Assembly (NCBI GenBank): GCA_031292485.1 | Contig: JARLHA010000078.1 | Span: 23,611 to 87,610, forward strand | DNA from: Mucilaginibacter sp. | GTDB lineage: Bacteria; Bacteroidota; Bacteroidia; Sphingobacteriales; Sphingobacteriaceae | Direction of reading: 5' to 3' | Length of the DNA: 64,000 bases | Shown: piece after piece, positions 41,642 through 50,328 of the stretch | Layout: every line of letters starts with the position of its first letter | How positions within the stretch are numbered: position 1 is the first letter of the stretch | The notes under the pieces: model-generated | Told to the model about the DNA's origin: nothing | Databases searched by the model: none | The model's input: the letters and a program-made list of their open reading frames with translations, nothing else | Translations under genes and position numbers: made by a program

Positions 41642-41935
41642 TTTATAGGGAAAGGGTGTTAGTGACTTTTACGGAAAAGCTTTTGATTTGGTTATGAATA
41701 AATTCCGATGTATTATCATACGAGTTTGAGCAGGCGTTTTGAGGCAGTTCATGGACGATGGTCCATAGCCCATGGTAAAAAAGCCGTGGCCTGTGCGATT
41801 CCTTCCCCGAGGGAAGGGAAGGAAGGGGTGAGCGGGTGTTAAGAATGAAAGAGCGTTTTTAATTAAACCCAAAATCATCTTCCGGACTTCCCGACTTTCG
41901 GACTAAATTCTCAATCAATAAACTACATTTGTCCC
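41642..41935 (+). promoter_or_regulatory. Divergent gap with repeats and the helicase promoter
   Basis: The 294-bp gap has a CATGGACGATGGTCCATAGC dyad region (41749-41776) and a CCTTCCC...GGGAAGGAAGG repeat (41811-41835). It ends with TACATTTG at 41924-41931, a perfect TAnnTTTG box. The box ends only four bases before the GTG start of the helicase, so its mRNA may be leaderless. A 69-codon frame here overlaps the repeats and looks spurious. Confidence 0.5.
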
Positions 41936-43351
41936 GTGTCAACAGAACATTTCCAAAAAGCATTTCCGCATGAGGCAACGCCGCAGCAATTGGAGCTGTT
42001 TGGTAAGTTGCATACTTTTTTGATAAGCGATAATGGCGACGAATGTTTTATCCTGAAAGGCTACGCTGGAACCGGTAAAACCACCGTTTTGGGCGCCCTG
42101 GTAAAAGTGTTGCGGAATTACAATTTTAAATATGTGCTGCTTGCGCCAACAGGCCGCGCCGCCAAAGTGATCACCGCCTATTCGGGCCGGAAGGCATTTA
42201 CCATTCATAAAAAGATTTATAGAAAAAAATCAGCGGCCAATGTAGATGATGGGTTTTTATTGGGTGATAACCTGGCTGACAACACGCTTTTTATTGTTGA
42301 TGAGGCATCTATGATCAGTGATGAGATCGGTATAGGCCACCGGGCCTCTTTACTATACGACCTGATCAATTACGTTTACAATACCAAAAATTGCAAACTG
42401 ATGCTGGTGGGCGATACCGCGCAGCTGCCGCCGGTTGGGTCAATTGACAGCCCGGCCCTGGATACTGCTTTAATGAAAGATAAATTCGGGCTGGATATTT
42501 ATAGTTTTGAGCTGACCGATGTTTTGCGCCAGCAAAAAGATTCAGGGATCTTGTTTAATGCCACTAAGGTTAGGGATATGATCCGCAGGAAAAAGGAAAA
42601 TATGCCCAAAATTGTTACTAAAGGTTATAAAGATATTTTCAGGATGGGCGGCGACGTGCTTGAGGAAGGCCTTAATTATGCTTATAATAAATACGGCCAC
42701 GACAATTCGCTGGTGATCTGCCGCTCCAATAAAAACGCCAATGCTTATAACCGGCAGATCCGCGGACGGATCTTGTACCGCGAAGAAGAACTTACAGGCG
42801 GCGACCAGGTGATGGTCGTAAAAAATAACTATTTCTGGATGCAGGACCAGGAGGAGGGAAGCACAGGTTTTATAGCTAATGGTGATATCGCACGCATCAA
42901 AAAAGTACGCAGGACCGAGGATCTGTATGGTTTTCGCTTTGCGGATGTGCAAATGGAGTTTATTGACTATGCCGAAGATCCGGTTTTTGATTGCAAAATC
43001 ATGCTGGATACGCTTTACACCGAAGCGCCCGCTTTACCGCCCGATGACCAGAAACGGTTTTACCAGGAGGTGATGAAAGATTACGACCATATCCCCAATA
43101 AACGCGCAAAATGGGAAGAGCTGAAAAAAAACCCATATTATAATGCCCTGCAGATAAAATTTGCTTACGCTATTACCTGTCACAAGGCCCAGGGCGGCCA
43201 ATGGGATGCTGTTTTTGTTGACCAGGGCTACCTTACCGAAGAAATGGTGAATACCGACTTTTTACGCTGGTTTTATACGGCCTGCACCCGTGCAACCAAC
43301 GAGCTGTTTTTGGTGAATTTTAATCAGGCTTTCTTTGTGAGCGGGGAATAA
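41936..43351 (+). CDS. RecD-like ATP-dependent DNA helicase (SF1, AAA_30/UvrD_C_2)
   Basis: 471 residues, GTG start. Walker A LKGYAGTGKTTVLGALVK, Walker B LFIVDEASMISDE, LVGDTAQLPPVGS (motif III) and the C-terminal ITCHKAQGGQWDAVFVD with YTACTRATNELFLV (motifs V-VI) define a RecD2/Pif1-like 5'-3' helicase without a long N-terminal extension. Likely in DNA repair or recombination. Confidence 0.9.
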   Translation: MSTEHFQKAFPHEATPQQLELFGKLHTFLISDNGDECFILKGYAGTGKTTVLGALVKVLRNYNFKYVLLAPTGRAAKVITAYSGRKAFTIHKKIYRKKSAANVDDGFLLGDNLADNTLFIVDEASMISDEIGIGHRASLLYDLINYVYNTKNCKLMLVGDTAQLPPVGSIDSPALDTALMKDKFGLDIYSFELTDVLRQQKDSGILFNATKVRDMIRRKKENMPKIVTKGYKDIFRMGGDVLEEGLNYAYNKYGHDNSLVICRSNKNANAYNRQIRGRILYREEELTGGDQVMVVKNNYFWMQDQEEGSTGFIANGDIARIKKVRRTEDLYGFRFADVQMEFIDYAEDPVFDCKIMLDTLYTEAPALPPDDQKRFYQEVMKDYDHIPNKRAKWEELKKNPYYNALQIKFAYAITCHKAQGGQWDAVFVDQGYLTEEMVNTDFLRWFYTACTRATNELFLVNFNQAFFVSGE

Positions 43352-43449
43352 CAGAGCAGGAATCGGCTTTTATCGATTTAAATGGCTCGAAACAAACAAC
43401 ACTGTTTTACGGTTATGTTTTATATCGATATTTAAACAGAGGATTCACC

Positions 43450-43794
43450 ATGAAAACATATAATAATTTAGTGGAAGCTACCAACGACCTGATGAAGAGG
43501 GGATACACAGAAAACCTCAGCCTTGAAGGTGATACGGTAGACGATAAGGACAAAAATATCCAAATGACCTCGGACGATTTTGAAATTGATGAATTTTATC
43601 GTTTTGAAGGGGCAAGCAACCCGGATGATATGTCGATCATCTACGCGGTTACTTCACGCAAATATAATTTGAAAGGTATTTTGGTTAATGCGTTTGGCAC
43701 ATACGCCAATAACAGTGCCTCGGCCATAGAAGCTAAACTCCATCATCACCAGGTGAGCCATCATTTGCATGGCGAGGATACGCCGGTTGGTTGA
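43450..43794 (+). CDS. Small conserved protein of unknown function
   Basis: 114 residues, soluble, acidic centre (GDTVDDKDKNIQMTSDDFEI), histidine-rich C-terminus (KLHHHQVSHHLHGED). I recognise this family from Bacteroidota genomes, where it is often labelled phosphoribosylpyrophosphate synthetase without visible PRPP-synthase motifs. That label is not supported by this sequence. Function unknown. Confidence 0.8.
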   Translation: MKTYNNLVEATNDLMKRGYTENLSLEGDTVDDKDKNIQMTSDDFEIDEFYRFEGASNPDDMSIIYAVTSRKYNLKGILVNAFGTYANNSASAIEAKLHHHQVSHHLHGEDTPVG

Positions 43795-43876
43795 AGTCTG
43801 CAGTTTTAAGTGCGCAGTTTGCAGCGTTTGGTTACGGGAAACTTGCAAACTGCCAACTAAAAACTGCCAACTAAGG
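43795..43876. repeat. GCAGTTTGCAG / AACTGCCAACTAA dispersed repeat
   Basis: Related short units (GCAGTTTTAAGTGCGCAGTT, CTTGCAAACTGCCAACTAAA, AACTGCCAACTAAG) partly inverted to each other fill the convergent gap between the 114-residue gene and the HEAT-like gene. A hairpin can form; a terminator role is plausible. Confidence 0.55.
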
Positions 43877-43880
43877 AAGG

Positions 43881-44438
43881 TTATTTTTCTAAGAGATCAA
43901 GTAACTTCCGCCCCCTTGACTGGATAGCAGCCGTGCCATTATGCATCAGAAATTGTATTTGATCTGCGAGTTCTTCTTTTATCCATGGGTAACGGAAACA
44001 TAAATTAAATAGGGTCTCACTTGCGAAAACTTTTACAGCGATCTTTACTTTCGGGTCTATCATCCAGTCGAAACATTGCTCGACAGTTGGTTCCAGGCCT
44101 ATTTGCTGAAGTTTGTTTTTTATAACGGGGATGGCTTTTGGATTGGTAATATGCATCATAATCTTGGCATAATGGCGCTTGCAGCTTTCGTGTTTTACTT
44201 CTTTAATACGAGATACCAGGTATTCAAGATCAGGTTCATAGCGCAGCGGGTCCGTCAGAAAAACATTTTCCAATATCCAGGCCGCCCGGAAGGCCAGGTT
44301 TTTGTCAGGGTAAAAAGTAATATCAATCAGATCGCGCAGGGCAAATTGCTCTTCTTTTAAAATCCGGCTTAACTTAAGTACCCTGGTTTTACCGATGGGC
44401 CCGGATATCTGTTTAATAAGTTCGACCTGGCTAATCAT
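43881..44438 (-). CDS. HEAT-like helical repeat protein
   Basis: 185 residues from ATG 44438 (MISQVELIKQISGP); the frame to 44534 adds a segment upstream of the natural start. Almost entirely helical, with repeated helix pairs (LAFRAAWILENVFLT; IKIAVKVFASETLFNLCF-like; AIQSRGRKLLDLLEK) suggestive of an adenylosuccinate-lyase/HEAT-type scaffold. No catalytic motif. Function unknown. Confidence 0.75.
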   Translation of the reverse strand: MISQVELIKQISGPIGKTRVLKLSRILKEEQFALRDLIDITFYPDKNLAFRAAWILENVFLTDPLRYEPDLEYLVSRIKEVKHESCKRHYAKIMMHITNPKAIPVIKNKLQQIGLEPTVEQCFDWMIDPKVKIAVKVFASETLFNLCFRYPWIKEELADQIQFLMHNGTAAIQSRGRKLLDLLEK

Positions 44439-44568
44439 TTTTTGAGGTGAAAGGATAAAGGTAAAAGGCGGAAGACATATTTTCACAAATATTTGTGTTC
44501 CTTCCATCTTAATATCAGCTTTACAACTTTCCAACCTTCCAACATTACAACAACACGAACAAATATTC

Positions 44569-44576
44569 TACATTTG
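44569..44576 (+). promoter_or_regulatory. -7 promoter box of the M16 peptidase gene
   Basis: TACATTTG, a perfect TAnnTTTG box, ending 25 bp before the start codon at 44602. Confidence 0.55.
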
Positions 44577-44601
44577 CTGTCCGTTAATTGAAAGTTTACA
44601 C

Positions 44602-45846
44602 ATGGTTAAATTCAACCGATTTACTTTAGACAATGGCCTGCGGGTTATTGTGCACGAAGACGATACCACCCCTATGGCGGTGCTTAATATATTATATGAT
44701 GTTGGCGCCCGCGACGAGGATCCCGATCAAACAGGTTTTGCCCATTTATTTGAGCACCTGATGTTTGGCGGATCGGTAAATATACCGAGCTATGACGAAC
44801 CTCTGCAGCGCGTTGGCGGCGAAAACAATGCTTTTACCAGCAACGACATTACCAATTACTATATTACGCTGCCATCATCCAATATTGAAACAGCTTTTTG
44901 GCTGGAGAGCGACAGGATGCTGAGCCTTGCTTTTAGCGAAAAAAGCCTTGAGGTGCAGCGTGCCGTGGTGATAGAAGAGTTTAAACAGCGTTATTTAAAC
45001 CAGCCTTATGGCGATGTGTGGCTTAAATTAAGGCCTTTGGTTTATAAAAAACACCCGTACCAGTGGGCTACCATTGGTAAAGAGTTGAAACATATTGAAG
45101 ATGCCAAAATTGAAGATGTAAAAGCATTCTTTAAAAAACACTATAATCCGCAAAACGCGGTAATGGTAGTTGGTGGCGATGTTAAGACTGAAGAAATAAA
45201 ACAACTGGCCGAAAAATGGTTCGGGCCGATACCTGCCGGCGAAAAATACCACCGTAATCTACCGCAGGAGCCCGATCAGCATGACGAGCGCCGCCTCACA
45301 GTTACAGGCAAAGTGCCGTTGGATGACGTTTATATTGCTTTCCAGATGGGAGCGAGGTTGGATGAGAGCTATTACGTAGCGGAGTTAATTTCTGATATCC
45401 TTTCGCGCGGGAATTCTTCGCGTTTGTATCGTAAGCTGGTTAAGGAGAAACCAATTTTCAGCGAAGTGCATGCTTATATGACAGGTAGTATGGATAAAGG
45501 AATGTTTGTTTTTGAAGGCAAGCCGCTTGAAAACATCAGTATTGAGATTGCGGAAGCCGCAATTTGGGAAGAAATTGAAAGATTGAAAACTGAACTTGTG
45601 CCAGAGGATGAGCTGACCAAAGTGCAAAACAAGATAGAATCGACCATGATCTTTTCGGAAATGGCCTTGCTGGATAAAGCCATGAACCTTGCTTCGTTCG
45701 AATTAATGGGCAATGCGGATATGCTTAACCGCGAAACAAAAAGATATTTGGCTGTTACCAGGCAACACATTATAGAGCTGAGCAATCAAATGTTCAGAAA
45801 AGATAATTCTTCAACAATGATTTATCTGGCGGAGAAGGCTGTCTGA
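44602..45846 (+). CDS. M16 family zinc metallopeptidase (catalytic member)
   Basis: 414 residues. The inverted zinc motif HLFEH is in FAHLFEHLMFGGS, with the distal glutamate in VQRAVVIEEFKQRY. This is the active half of a two-gene processing-peptidase-like pair, with the partner gene 145 bp downstream lacking the motif. No signal peptide is visible, so it may be cytoplasmic. The TGA stop lies in a dispersed repeat unit (45839-45856). Confidence 0.92.
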   Translation: MVKFNRFTLDNGLRVIVHEDDTTPMAVLNILYDVGARDEDPDQTGFAHLFEHLMFGGSVNIPSYDEPLQRVGGENNAFTSNDITNYYITLPSSNIETAFWLESDRMLSLAFSEKSLEVQRAVVIEEFKQRYLNQPYGDVWLKLRPLVYKKHPYQWATIGKELKHIEDAKIEDVKAFFKKHYNPQNAVMVVGGDVKTEEIKQLAEKWFGPIPAGEKYHRNLPQEPDQHDERRLTVTGKVPLDDVYIAFQMGARLDESYYVAELISDILSRGNSSRLYRKLVKEKPIFSEVHAYMTGSMDKGMFVFEGKPLENISIEIAEAAIWEEIERLKTELVPEDELTKVQNKIESTMIFSEMALLDKAMNLASFELMGNADMLNRETKRYLAVTRQHIIELSNQMFRKDNSSTMIYLAEKAV

Positions 45847-45856
45847 ATCAGAATTT
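45839..45856 (+). repeat. Dispersed repeat CTGTCTGAATCAGAATTT
   Basis: Identical 18-bp unit found inverted at 63173-63190. Here it contains the TGA stop of the M16 peptidase; there it begins right after the stop of the DUF4268 gene. Confidence 0.75.
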
Positions 45857-45966
45857 TTCACAAAGTGTTAATTTCCAAAGGCGTTCAAGAAAGCTGCGCC
45901 GTTTACAGAATTAATGAATTTTCAGAATTGGATTATCAATTTGAACAAAACATTCTTGATAAGACC

Positions 45967-45996
45967 AATGACTTAATGACTAAATGACCCAATGAC
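45967..45996 (+). repeat. Four AATGAC units at exact 8-bp period, covering a start codon
   Basis: AATGAC occurs at 45967, 45975, 45983 and 45991. The fourth unit supplies the ATG (45992) of the second M16 gene. The three earlier ATGs open tiny frames (Met-Thr-stop, Met-Thr-Lys-stop, Met-Thr-Gln-stop). Confidence 0.8.
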
Positions 45997-47272
45997 ATTA
46001 CAAAGAAAAACTGCCCCTGAATTTAAGGGCATCGAAAACATACACCTGATACACCCGGAACGCCGGGAACTGACCAATGGCTGTAAGGTTTTTTGTTTTA
46101 ACTCCGGCGACCAGGAACTGGTACGTATTGAATGGATTTTTGGCAACCTTCGGTTTAAACCAGAAAGCCCTTTGCTGAATATGGCGGTTAATTCTCTGCT
46201 AACAGAAGGTACGCATAGCTTAACCTCGGCCCAGATCTCAGATAAGATTGATTTTTATGGCGCTTTTTTACAGGTTGACTACGGCCACGATAATTCGCAG
46301 GTTACTTTATACAGCTTAACCAAACATTTACACCATACTTTGCCAGTAATAAAGGATATTATTACCAATTCCATCTTCCCTCAAAAAGAATTGGATACCT
46401 TCATCCGAAACCAGCGACAAAAATTGCAGGTGAGTTTGCAAAAGAATGATATTATTGCCAGGCGTATATTTAGTAAAGCATTGTATGGCGATACTTTGTA
46501 TGGACTAAGCGCTGATATTGAAACCTACGATACCCTTAACCGGGAGGATATGCAAGTACATTTCGCTCAAATGTACCAGCCATCAAATTGCACCATGATC
46601 GTTGCCGGAAAAATTGAACCGGAAACGTTAAACCTCATCAGCGATGCTTTTGACAAAGAATGGCATAATACAGGGCAGGCTGCAGATACAGGCCAACCCG
46701 TTATCATTCCGGCAGCGGAGCATTTTTATTTTACGGAGAAGCCTGACGCATTACAGTCGGCCATCAGGATGGGGGGGGCTGCTGTAAACCGTACGCATCC
46801 TGATTTTCCTGCGCTGCAGGTTTTAAATACTGTTCTGGGGGGGTATTTTGGGTCGAGGCTGATGGCAAATATCCGCGAGGAAAAAGGATACACCTATGGC
46901 ATAGGGTCGGGTATGAGTTCCTTAAAACATGGTGCAGCTTTGTTTATCGCGACGGAAGTTGGCGCTGACGTTTGCAAACTCGCGGTAGATGAAATAGAAA
47001 AAGAACTTAATTTATTACAAAATGAATTGATTCCAGAGGACGAGCTATCCCTGGTACGCAATTTTTTAATGGGATCATTGCTCGGCAGCCTGGAAAATGT
47101 TTTTTCTCATGCCGATAAATTTAAAAACATCCATTTTGCAGGGCTTGGTTACGATTATTATGACAGGTATGTAAATACCATAAAAACCGTTTCTGCTGAT
47201 CGTTTACAGGAACTTGCCAGGAAGTATTTAAACTTTGATCAGTTTTATAAAGTGATAGTGGGGAAATATTAA
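45992..47272 (+). CDS. M16 family peptidase-like protein (non-catalytic partner)
   Basis: 426 residues. The zinc motif is absent (LLTEGTHSLTSAQISDKID in its place), while the R/Y motif SRLMANIREEKGYTYGIGSG that contacts substrate is intact. This matches the regulatory subunit of heterodimeric M16 proteases. The start codon lies in an 8-bp tandem repeat, so an internal start cannot be excluded. Confidence 0.9.
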   Translation: MTLQRKTAPEFKGIENIHLIHPERRELTNGCKVFCFNSGDQELVRIEWIFGNLRFKPESPLLNMAVNSLLTEGTHSLTSAQISDKIDFYGAFLQVDYGHDNSQVTLYSLTKHLHHTLPVIKDIITNSIFPQKELDTFIRNQRQKLQVSLQKNDIIARRIFSKALYGDTLYGLSADIETYDTLNREDMQVHFAQMYQPSNCTMIVAGKIEPETLNLISDAFDKEWHNTGQAADTGQPVIIPAAEHFYFTEKPDALQSAIRMGGAAVNRTHPDFPALQVLNTVLGGYFGSRLMANIREEKGYTYGIGSGMSSLKHGAALFIATEVGADVCKLAVDEIEKELNLLQNELIPEDELSLVRNFLMGSLLGSLENVFSHADKFKNIHFAGLGYDYYDRYVNTIKTVSADRLQELARKYLNFDQFYKVIVGKY

Positions 47273-47314
47273 GCTAATTTCGGATTTCAGTGAATTAATA
47301 TGTAAATTTGAGTA

Positions 47315-47512
47315 ATGGAAACGCTGATTATACAACCCAAAACAAAGGAGCAATTAACAGCATTGAAGGCCTTTATTAAAGCTATGAAGATTGATTTTAG
47401 GTCTGAAAAAAGTCCTTATGACCCTGAATTTGTTGAAAAAATTCTTCAGGGAAGAGAAGATATAAAAAACAGTAAGGGTGTGCGTATAGCTACAGAGGAC
47501 CTATGGAAGTAA
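47315..47512 (+). CDS. Antitoxin of a YoeB-type module
   Basis: 65 residues (METLIIQPKTKEQLTALKAF...GVRIATEDLWK). The N-terminal strand-helix pattern and acidic C-terminus fit small RelB/DUF2683-like antitoxins of Bacteroidota. It overlaps the toxin start by 10 bp, the usual arrangement. The toxin is interrupted, so it survives without a functional partner. Confidence 0.8.
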   Translation: METLIIQPKTKEQLTALKAFIKAMKIDFRSEKSPYDPEFVEKILQGREDIKNSKGVRIATEDLWK

Positions 47513-47772
47513 TTTATACTCCAAGGGCTGTCGAAGAATTAAAGTATTGGAAGACATCTGGAAATAAGGCGATTTAAGATAAAATACAAAAACTTATAAA
47601 TGCCATACAAGAAAATCCATTTGAAGGGATTGGGAAGCCTGAGCCGTTAAAGTACCAGCTATCTGGTGCATGGTCAAGGAGGATAACCAACGAGCATCGA
47701 TTGGTGTATGAGGTTAACGAAAAGAACGAGCTCATAATTCTTATCGTTTTCTCTTTAAAAGGTCATTATTAG
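47503..47772 (+). pseudogene. YoeB/Txe-family toxin broken by a premature stop
   Basis: The frame from ATG 47503 reads MEVIYTPRAVEELKYWKTSG, then NKAI, then TAA at 47575-47577. It then continues in the same frame to TAG at 47770 with YoeB-type features: IQKLINAIQENPFEGIGKPE, LKYQLSGAWSRRI, EHRLVYEV and the C-terminal SLKGHY. A single C-to-T change of CAA (Gln) explains the stop. The intact product would be an 89-residue ribosome-dependent mRNA interferase. Genuine pseudogene or sequencing error; the former is more likely given the clean remaining frame. Confidence 0.85.
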
Positions 47773-47869
47773 AATTGACAATGGTTTTCGTTAAATCATC
47801 GTATTGTCTGATTTTTCAGATTCATCACATAATTCCGAAATCGAACTTCCGAAATCCGAAATAAAAGGT

Positions 47870-47877
47870 TAGCTTTG
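47870..47877 (+). promoter_or_regulatory. -7 promoter box of guaB
   Basis: TAGCTTTG, a perfect TAnnTTTG box, 24 bp before the guaB ATG. Confidence 0.5.
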
Positions 47878-47901
47878 CCCGGCAAATAACAATTATTTGC
47901 T

Positions 47902-49371
47902 ATGGAGCTTGACCCCTCAAAATTTGTTGCCGAAGGATTAACTTACGACGACGTTTTACTCATCCCTTCTTACTCTGAAGTTTTACCGCGCGATGTTGAT
48001 ACCAGCACGTACCTCACCAAAAAGATCAGGTTAAACATTCCGATCATTTCGGCTGCAATGGATACGGTTACCGAATCTTCGCTGGCTATTGCTATTGCGC
48101 AGGCGGGTGGCATCGGTATTTTGCATAAGAATATGACCATCCAGGCGCAGGCCGATGAAGTGCGTAAGGTAAAACGTTCAGAAAGCGGCATGATCCAGGA
48201 CCCGGTGACCCTTCATGAAGATTCTGAAGTTGCCGACGCCGTAAAAATTATGCGTGAATACCGGATAGGTGGGATACCTATCGTTAATGGCGGTGGCAAA
48301 CTTATGGGCATCATCACCAATCGCGATCTTCGTTTTCAAAAGGATATGAACCGGCCGGTGCAGGAAGTGATGACCAAAACCAACCTGATTACCGCACCCG
48401 AAGGCACCACGCTGTTACAAGCCGAAGAGATCCTCCAGAATTATAAAATTGAAAAACTACCTGTAGTTGATAAGGACGGCATTTTACGCGGCCTGATCAC
48501 CTTTAAGGATATACAAAAATTTAAAAACTTTCCGAGTGCCTGCAAGGATGAATATGGTCGTTTGCGCGTTGGCGCAGCGGTTGGTGTTTCGCCTGAAAAT
48601 GTGGAACGGGTTAAGGCCCTTTTTAATGCGGGTGTTGACGTCATTACCGTTGATACCGCCCATGGCCACTCTAAAGGGGTATTGGACATGGTTAAGCTGG
48701 TAAAACAAATGTACCCCGATTTGCAGGTGATTGCCGGCAACGTAGCTACTGCTGATGGCGCTATTGCATTAGCTGATGCTGGTGCTGATGCCATAAAAGT
48801 GGGCATTGGGCCTGGTTCCATTTGCACAACTCGTATTGTAGCAGGGGTGGGCGTACCGCAATTGTTTGCGGTTTATGAATGTGCAAAAGCCATGCAGGGC
48901 AGGCGGATCCCGATCATTGCTGACGGTGGGATCAAACAAACCGGGGATATTGTTAAAGCAATTGGCGCTGGCGCAAGTTCTATTATGGCCGGTTCGCTAT
49001 TTGCGGGTGTTGAAGAATCGCCGGGCGAAACCATTTTATACGAAGGCCGTAAATTTAAATCGTACCGCGGTATGGGCTCGGTTGAGGCTATGGATAAAGG
49101 CTCTAAAGACCGTTATTTCCAGGATGAAACGGATGTGGTAACCAAACTGGTTCCTGAAGGCATTGTTGGCCGGGTACCTTACAAAGGTATGCTTGCCGAA
49201 GTGATCTACCAGTACATCGGCGGATTACGGGCCGGGATGCACTATTGCGGAGCGGCAACCATCGAAGGTTTGCAAAAAGCCAAGTTTGTAAGAATTACCG
49301 CTGCCGGTATGCGCGAAAGCCATCCGCACGATATTACCATCACTAAGGAAGCACCGAATTATTCGAGGTAG
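47902..49371 (+). CDS. guaB: IMP dehydrogenase
   Basis: 489 residues. The start FVAEGLTYDDVLLIPSYSEV, two CBS domains at about 95-210 (GIPIVNGGGKLMGIITNRDL; KLPVVDKDGILRGLITFKDI), the catalytic loop GPGSICTTRIVAGVGVPQ and the flap region are all intact. It oxidises IMP to XMP, the committed step of GMP synthesis. The TAG stop is supplied by the GTAGAGACGC palindrome. Confidence 0.97.
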   Translation: MELDPSKFVAEGLTYDDVLLIPSYSEVLPRDVDTSTYLTKKIRLNIPIISAAMDTVTESSLAIAIAQAGGIGILHKNMTIQAQADEVRKVKRSESGMIQDPVTLHEDSEVADAVKIMREYRIGGIPIVNGGGKLMGIITNRDLRFQKDMNRPVQEVMTKTNLITAPEGTTLLQAEEILQNYKIEKLPVVDKDGILRGLITFKDIQKFKNFPSACKDEYGRLRVGAAVGVSPENVERVKALFNAGVDVITVDTAHGHSKGVLDMVKLVKQMYPDLQVIAGNVATADGAIALADAGADAIKVGIGPGSICTTRIVAGVGVPQLFAVYECAKAMQGRRIPIIADGGIKQTGDIVKAIGAGASSIMAGSLFAGVEESPGETILYEGRKFKSYRGMGSVEAMDKGSKDRYFQDETDVVTKLVPEGIVGRVPYKGMLAEVIYQYIGGLRAGMHYCGAATIEGLQKAKFVRITAAGMRESHPHDITITKEAPNYSR

Positions 49372-49476
49372 AGACGCAATATTTTGCGTCTCTGGAAGGA
49401 TTTGTTGATTGGAACGACTTTGCTGGGTAGTGTTGTTATAGAAATAGTACAGAGACGCAAAATATTTCGTCTCTAC
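49368..49476. repeat. Two GTAGAGACGC palindromes between convergent genes
   Basis: Copies at 49368-49393 and 49451-49477 lie 57 bp apart. The first provides the TAG stop of guaB, the second (read on the minus strand) the TAG stop of the ROK gene. Each can form a hairpin of about 10 bp and probably terminates transcription. Confidence 0.8.
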
Positions 49477-50321
49477 TCTGAGTCATAATACAACGCCGCC
49501 GCTCCCAAAATACCGCTATTGGCTAATGCGGAAGTTTCAATTTTAAGGTTGCCGATGCTTTTCGGAAATTCAAACGTTCTGATACGTTCCCACATTGCCT
49601 TTTCAAAGAAGTGATGAGCAAGCGCCACCGAACCGCCTAAAATAATGAGTTCGGTATCATAGGTGTACATGATCATTTTAATGGCATTGCCTAAATGTTT
49701 GCCTAATTCAGCATAAAGCTTTAATGCCTCCTCATCGCCCTTTTTTGCTTTTTTGAATACTTGTTCTCCACTCAAGCCGTGGACATTATGAAAAAAGGAG
49801 CCGCTTGCATAGTATTCGTAGTTTTTCTTTAAATAGTCAACCATGCCAAATTCCCCCGCACCGCAGTTACGGCCGGCATACAAGTGGTTATTGATGATGA
49901 TGCCGGCCCCCAGGCCGGTACCTATGGTTAAACCGATCATATCAGTAACGCCCTGGCCCTTTCCGAAATAATGCTCGCCCAAAGCGAAGCAATTGGCGTC
50001 GTTGTTTATAAAAACGGGGAGCTTGTAACGGGCTTCCAGTAGTTCTTTTAAATGAACTTCCTTCCACGACGGGATATGGATCACATCATAAACAATGCCT
50101 TTTTTTACATCCACCACGCTGGGAACGCCTATGCCGATGGCTTTAATGTTTTTATCCATCAATACGTCGATCAAAGAATAAACATCCTCCAGAACCTGCT
50201 CTTCAGTTCCTTTTCTTTTGATCCGCCTGGAGATGATTTCGGAGAGGTCCTTGTCATTTACCACTGCTCCCCGGATATTCGTGGCACCCAGGTCAATTCC
50301 TATAACGTGTTTGTGAGTCAT
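49473..50321 (-). CDS. ROK-family sugar kinase
   Basis: 282 residues from ATG 50321; a longer frame to 50411 runs into the transporter gene. The phosphate-binding GIDLGATNIRGAVV and FINNDANCFALGEHYFGKGQ and IGLTIGTGLGAGIIINNHLY are typical ROK motifs. The usual CxCGxxGC zinc ligands are absent after CGAGEFG (MVDYLKKNYEYYASG follows). Likely glucokinase or N-acetylhexosamine kinase; it is 7 bp downstream of a sugar MFS transporter. Confidence 0.9.
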   Translation of the reverse strand: MTHKHVIGIDLGATNIRGAVVNDKDLSEIISRRIKRKGTEEQVLEDVYSLIDVLMDKNIKAIGIGVPSVVDVKKGIVYDVIHIPSWKEVHLKELLEARYKLPVFINNDANCFALGEHYFGKGQGVTDMIGLTIGTGLGAGIIINNHLYAGRNCGAGEFGMVDYLKKNYEYYASGSFFHNVHGLSGEQVFKKAKKGDEEALKLYAELGKHLGNAIKMIMYTYDTELIILGGSVALAHHFFEKAMWERIRTFEFPKSIGNLKIETSALANSGILGAAALYYDSE

Positions 50322-50328
50322 CTTTCTG

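Noticed and set aside
41669..41878. 69-codon minus-strand frame
   Set aside because: Consists largely of dispersed repeat sequence in a divergent promoter region.
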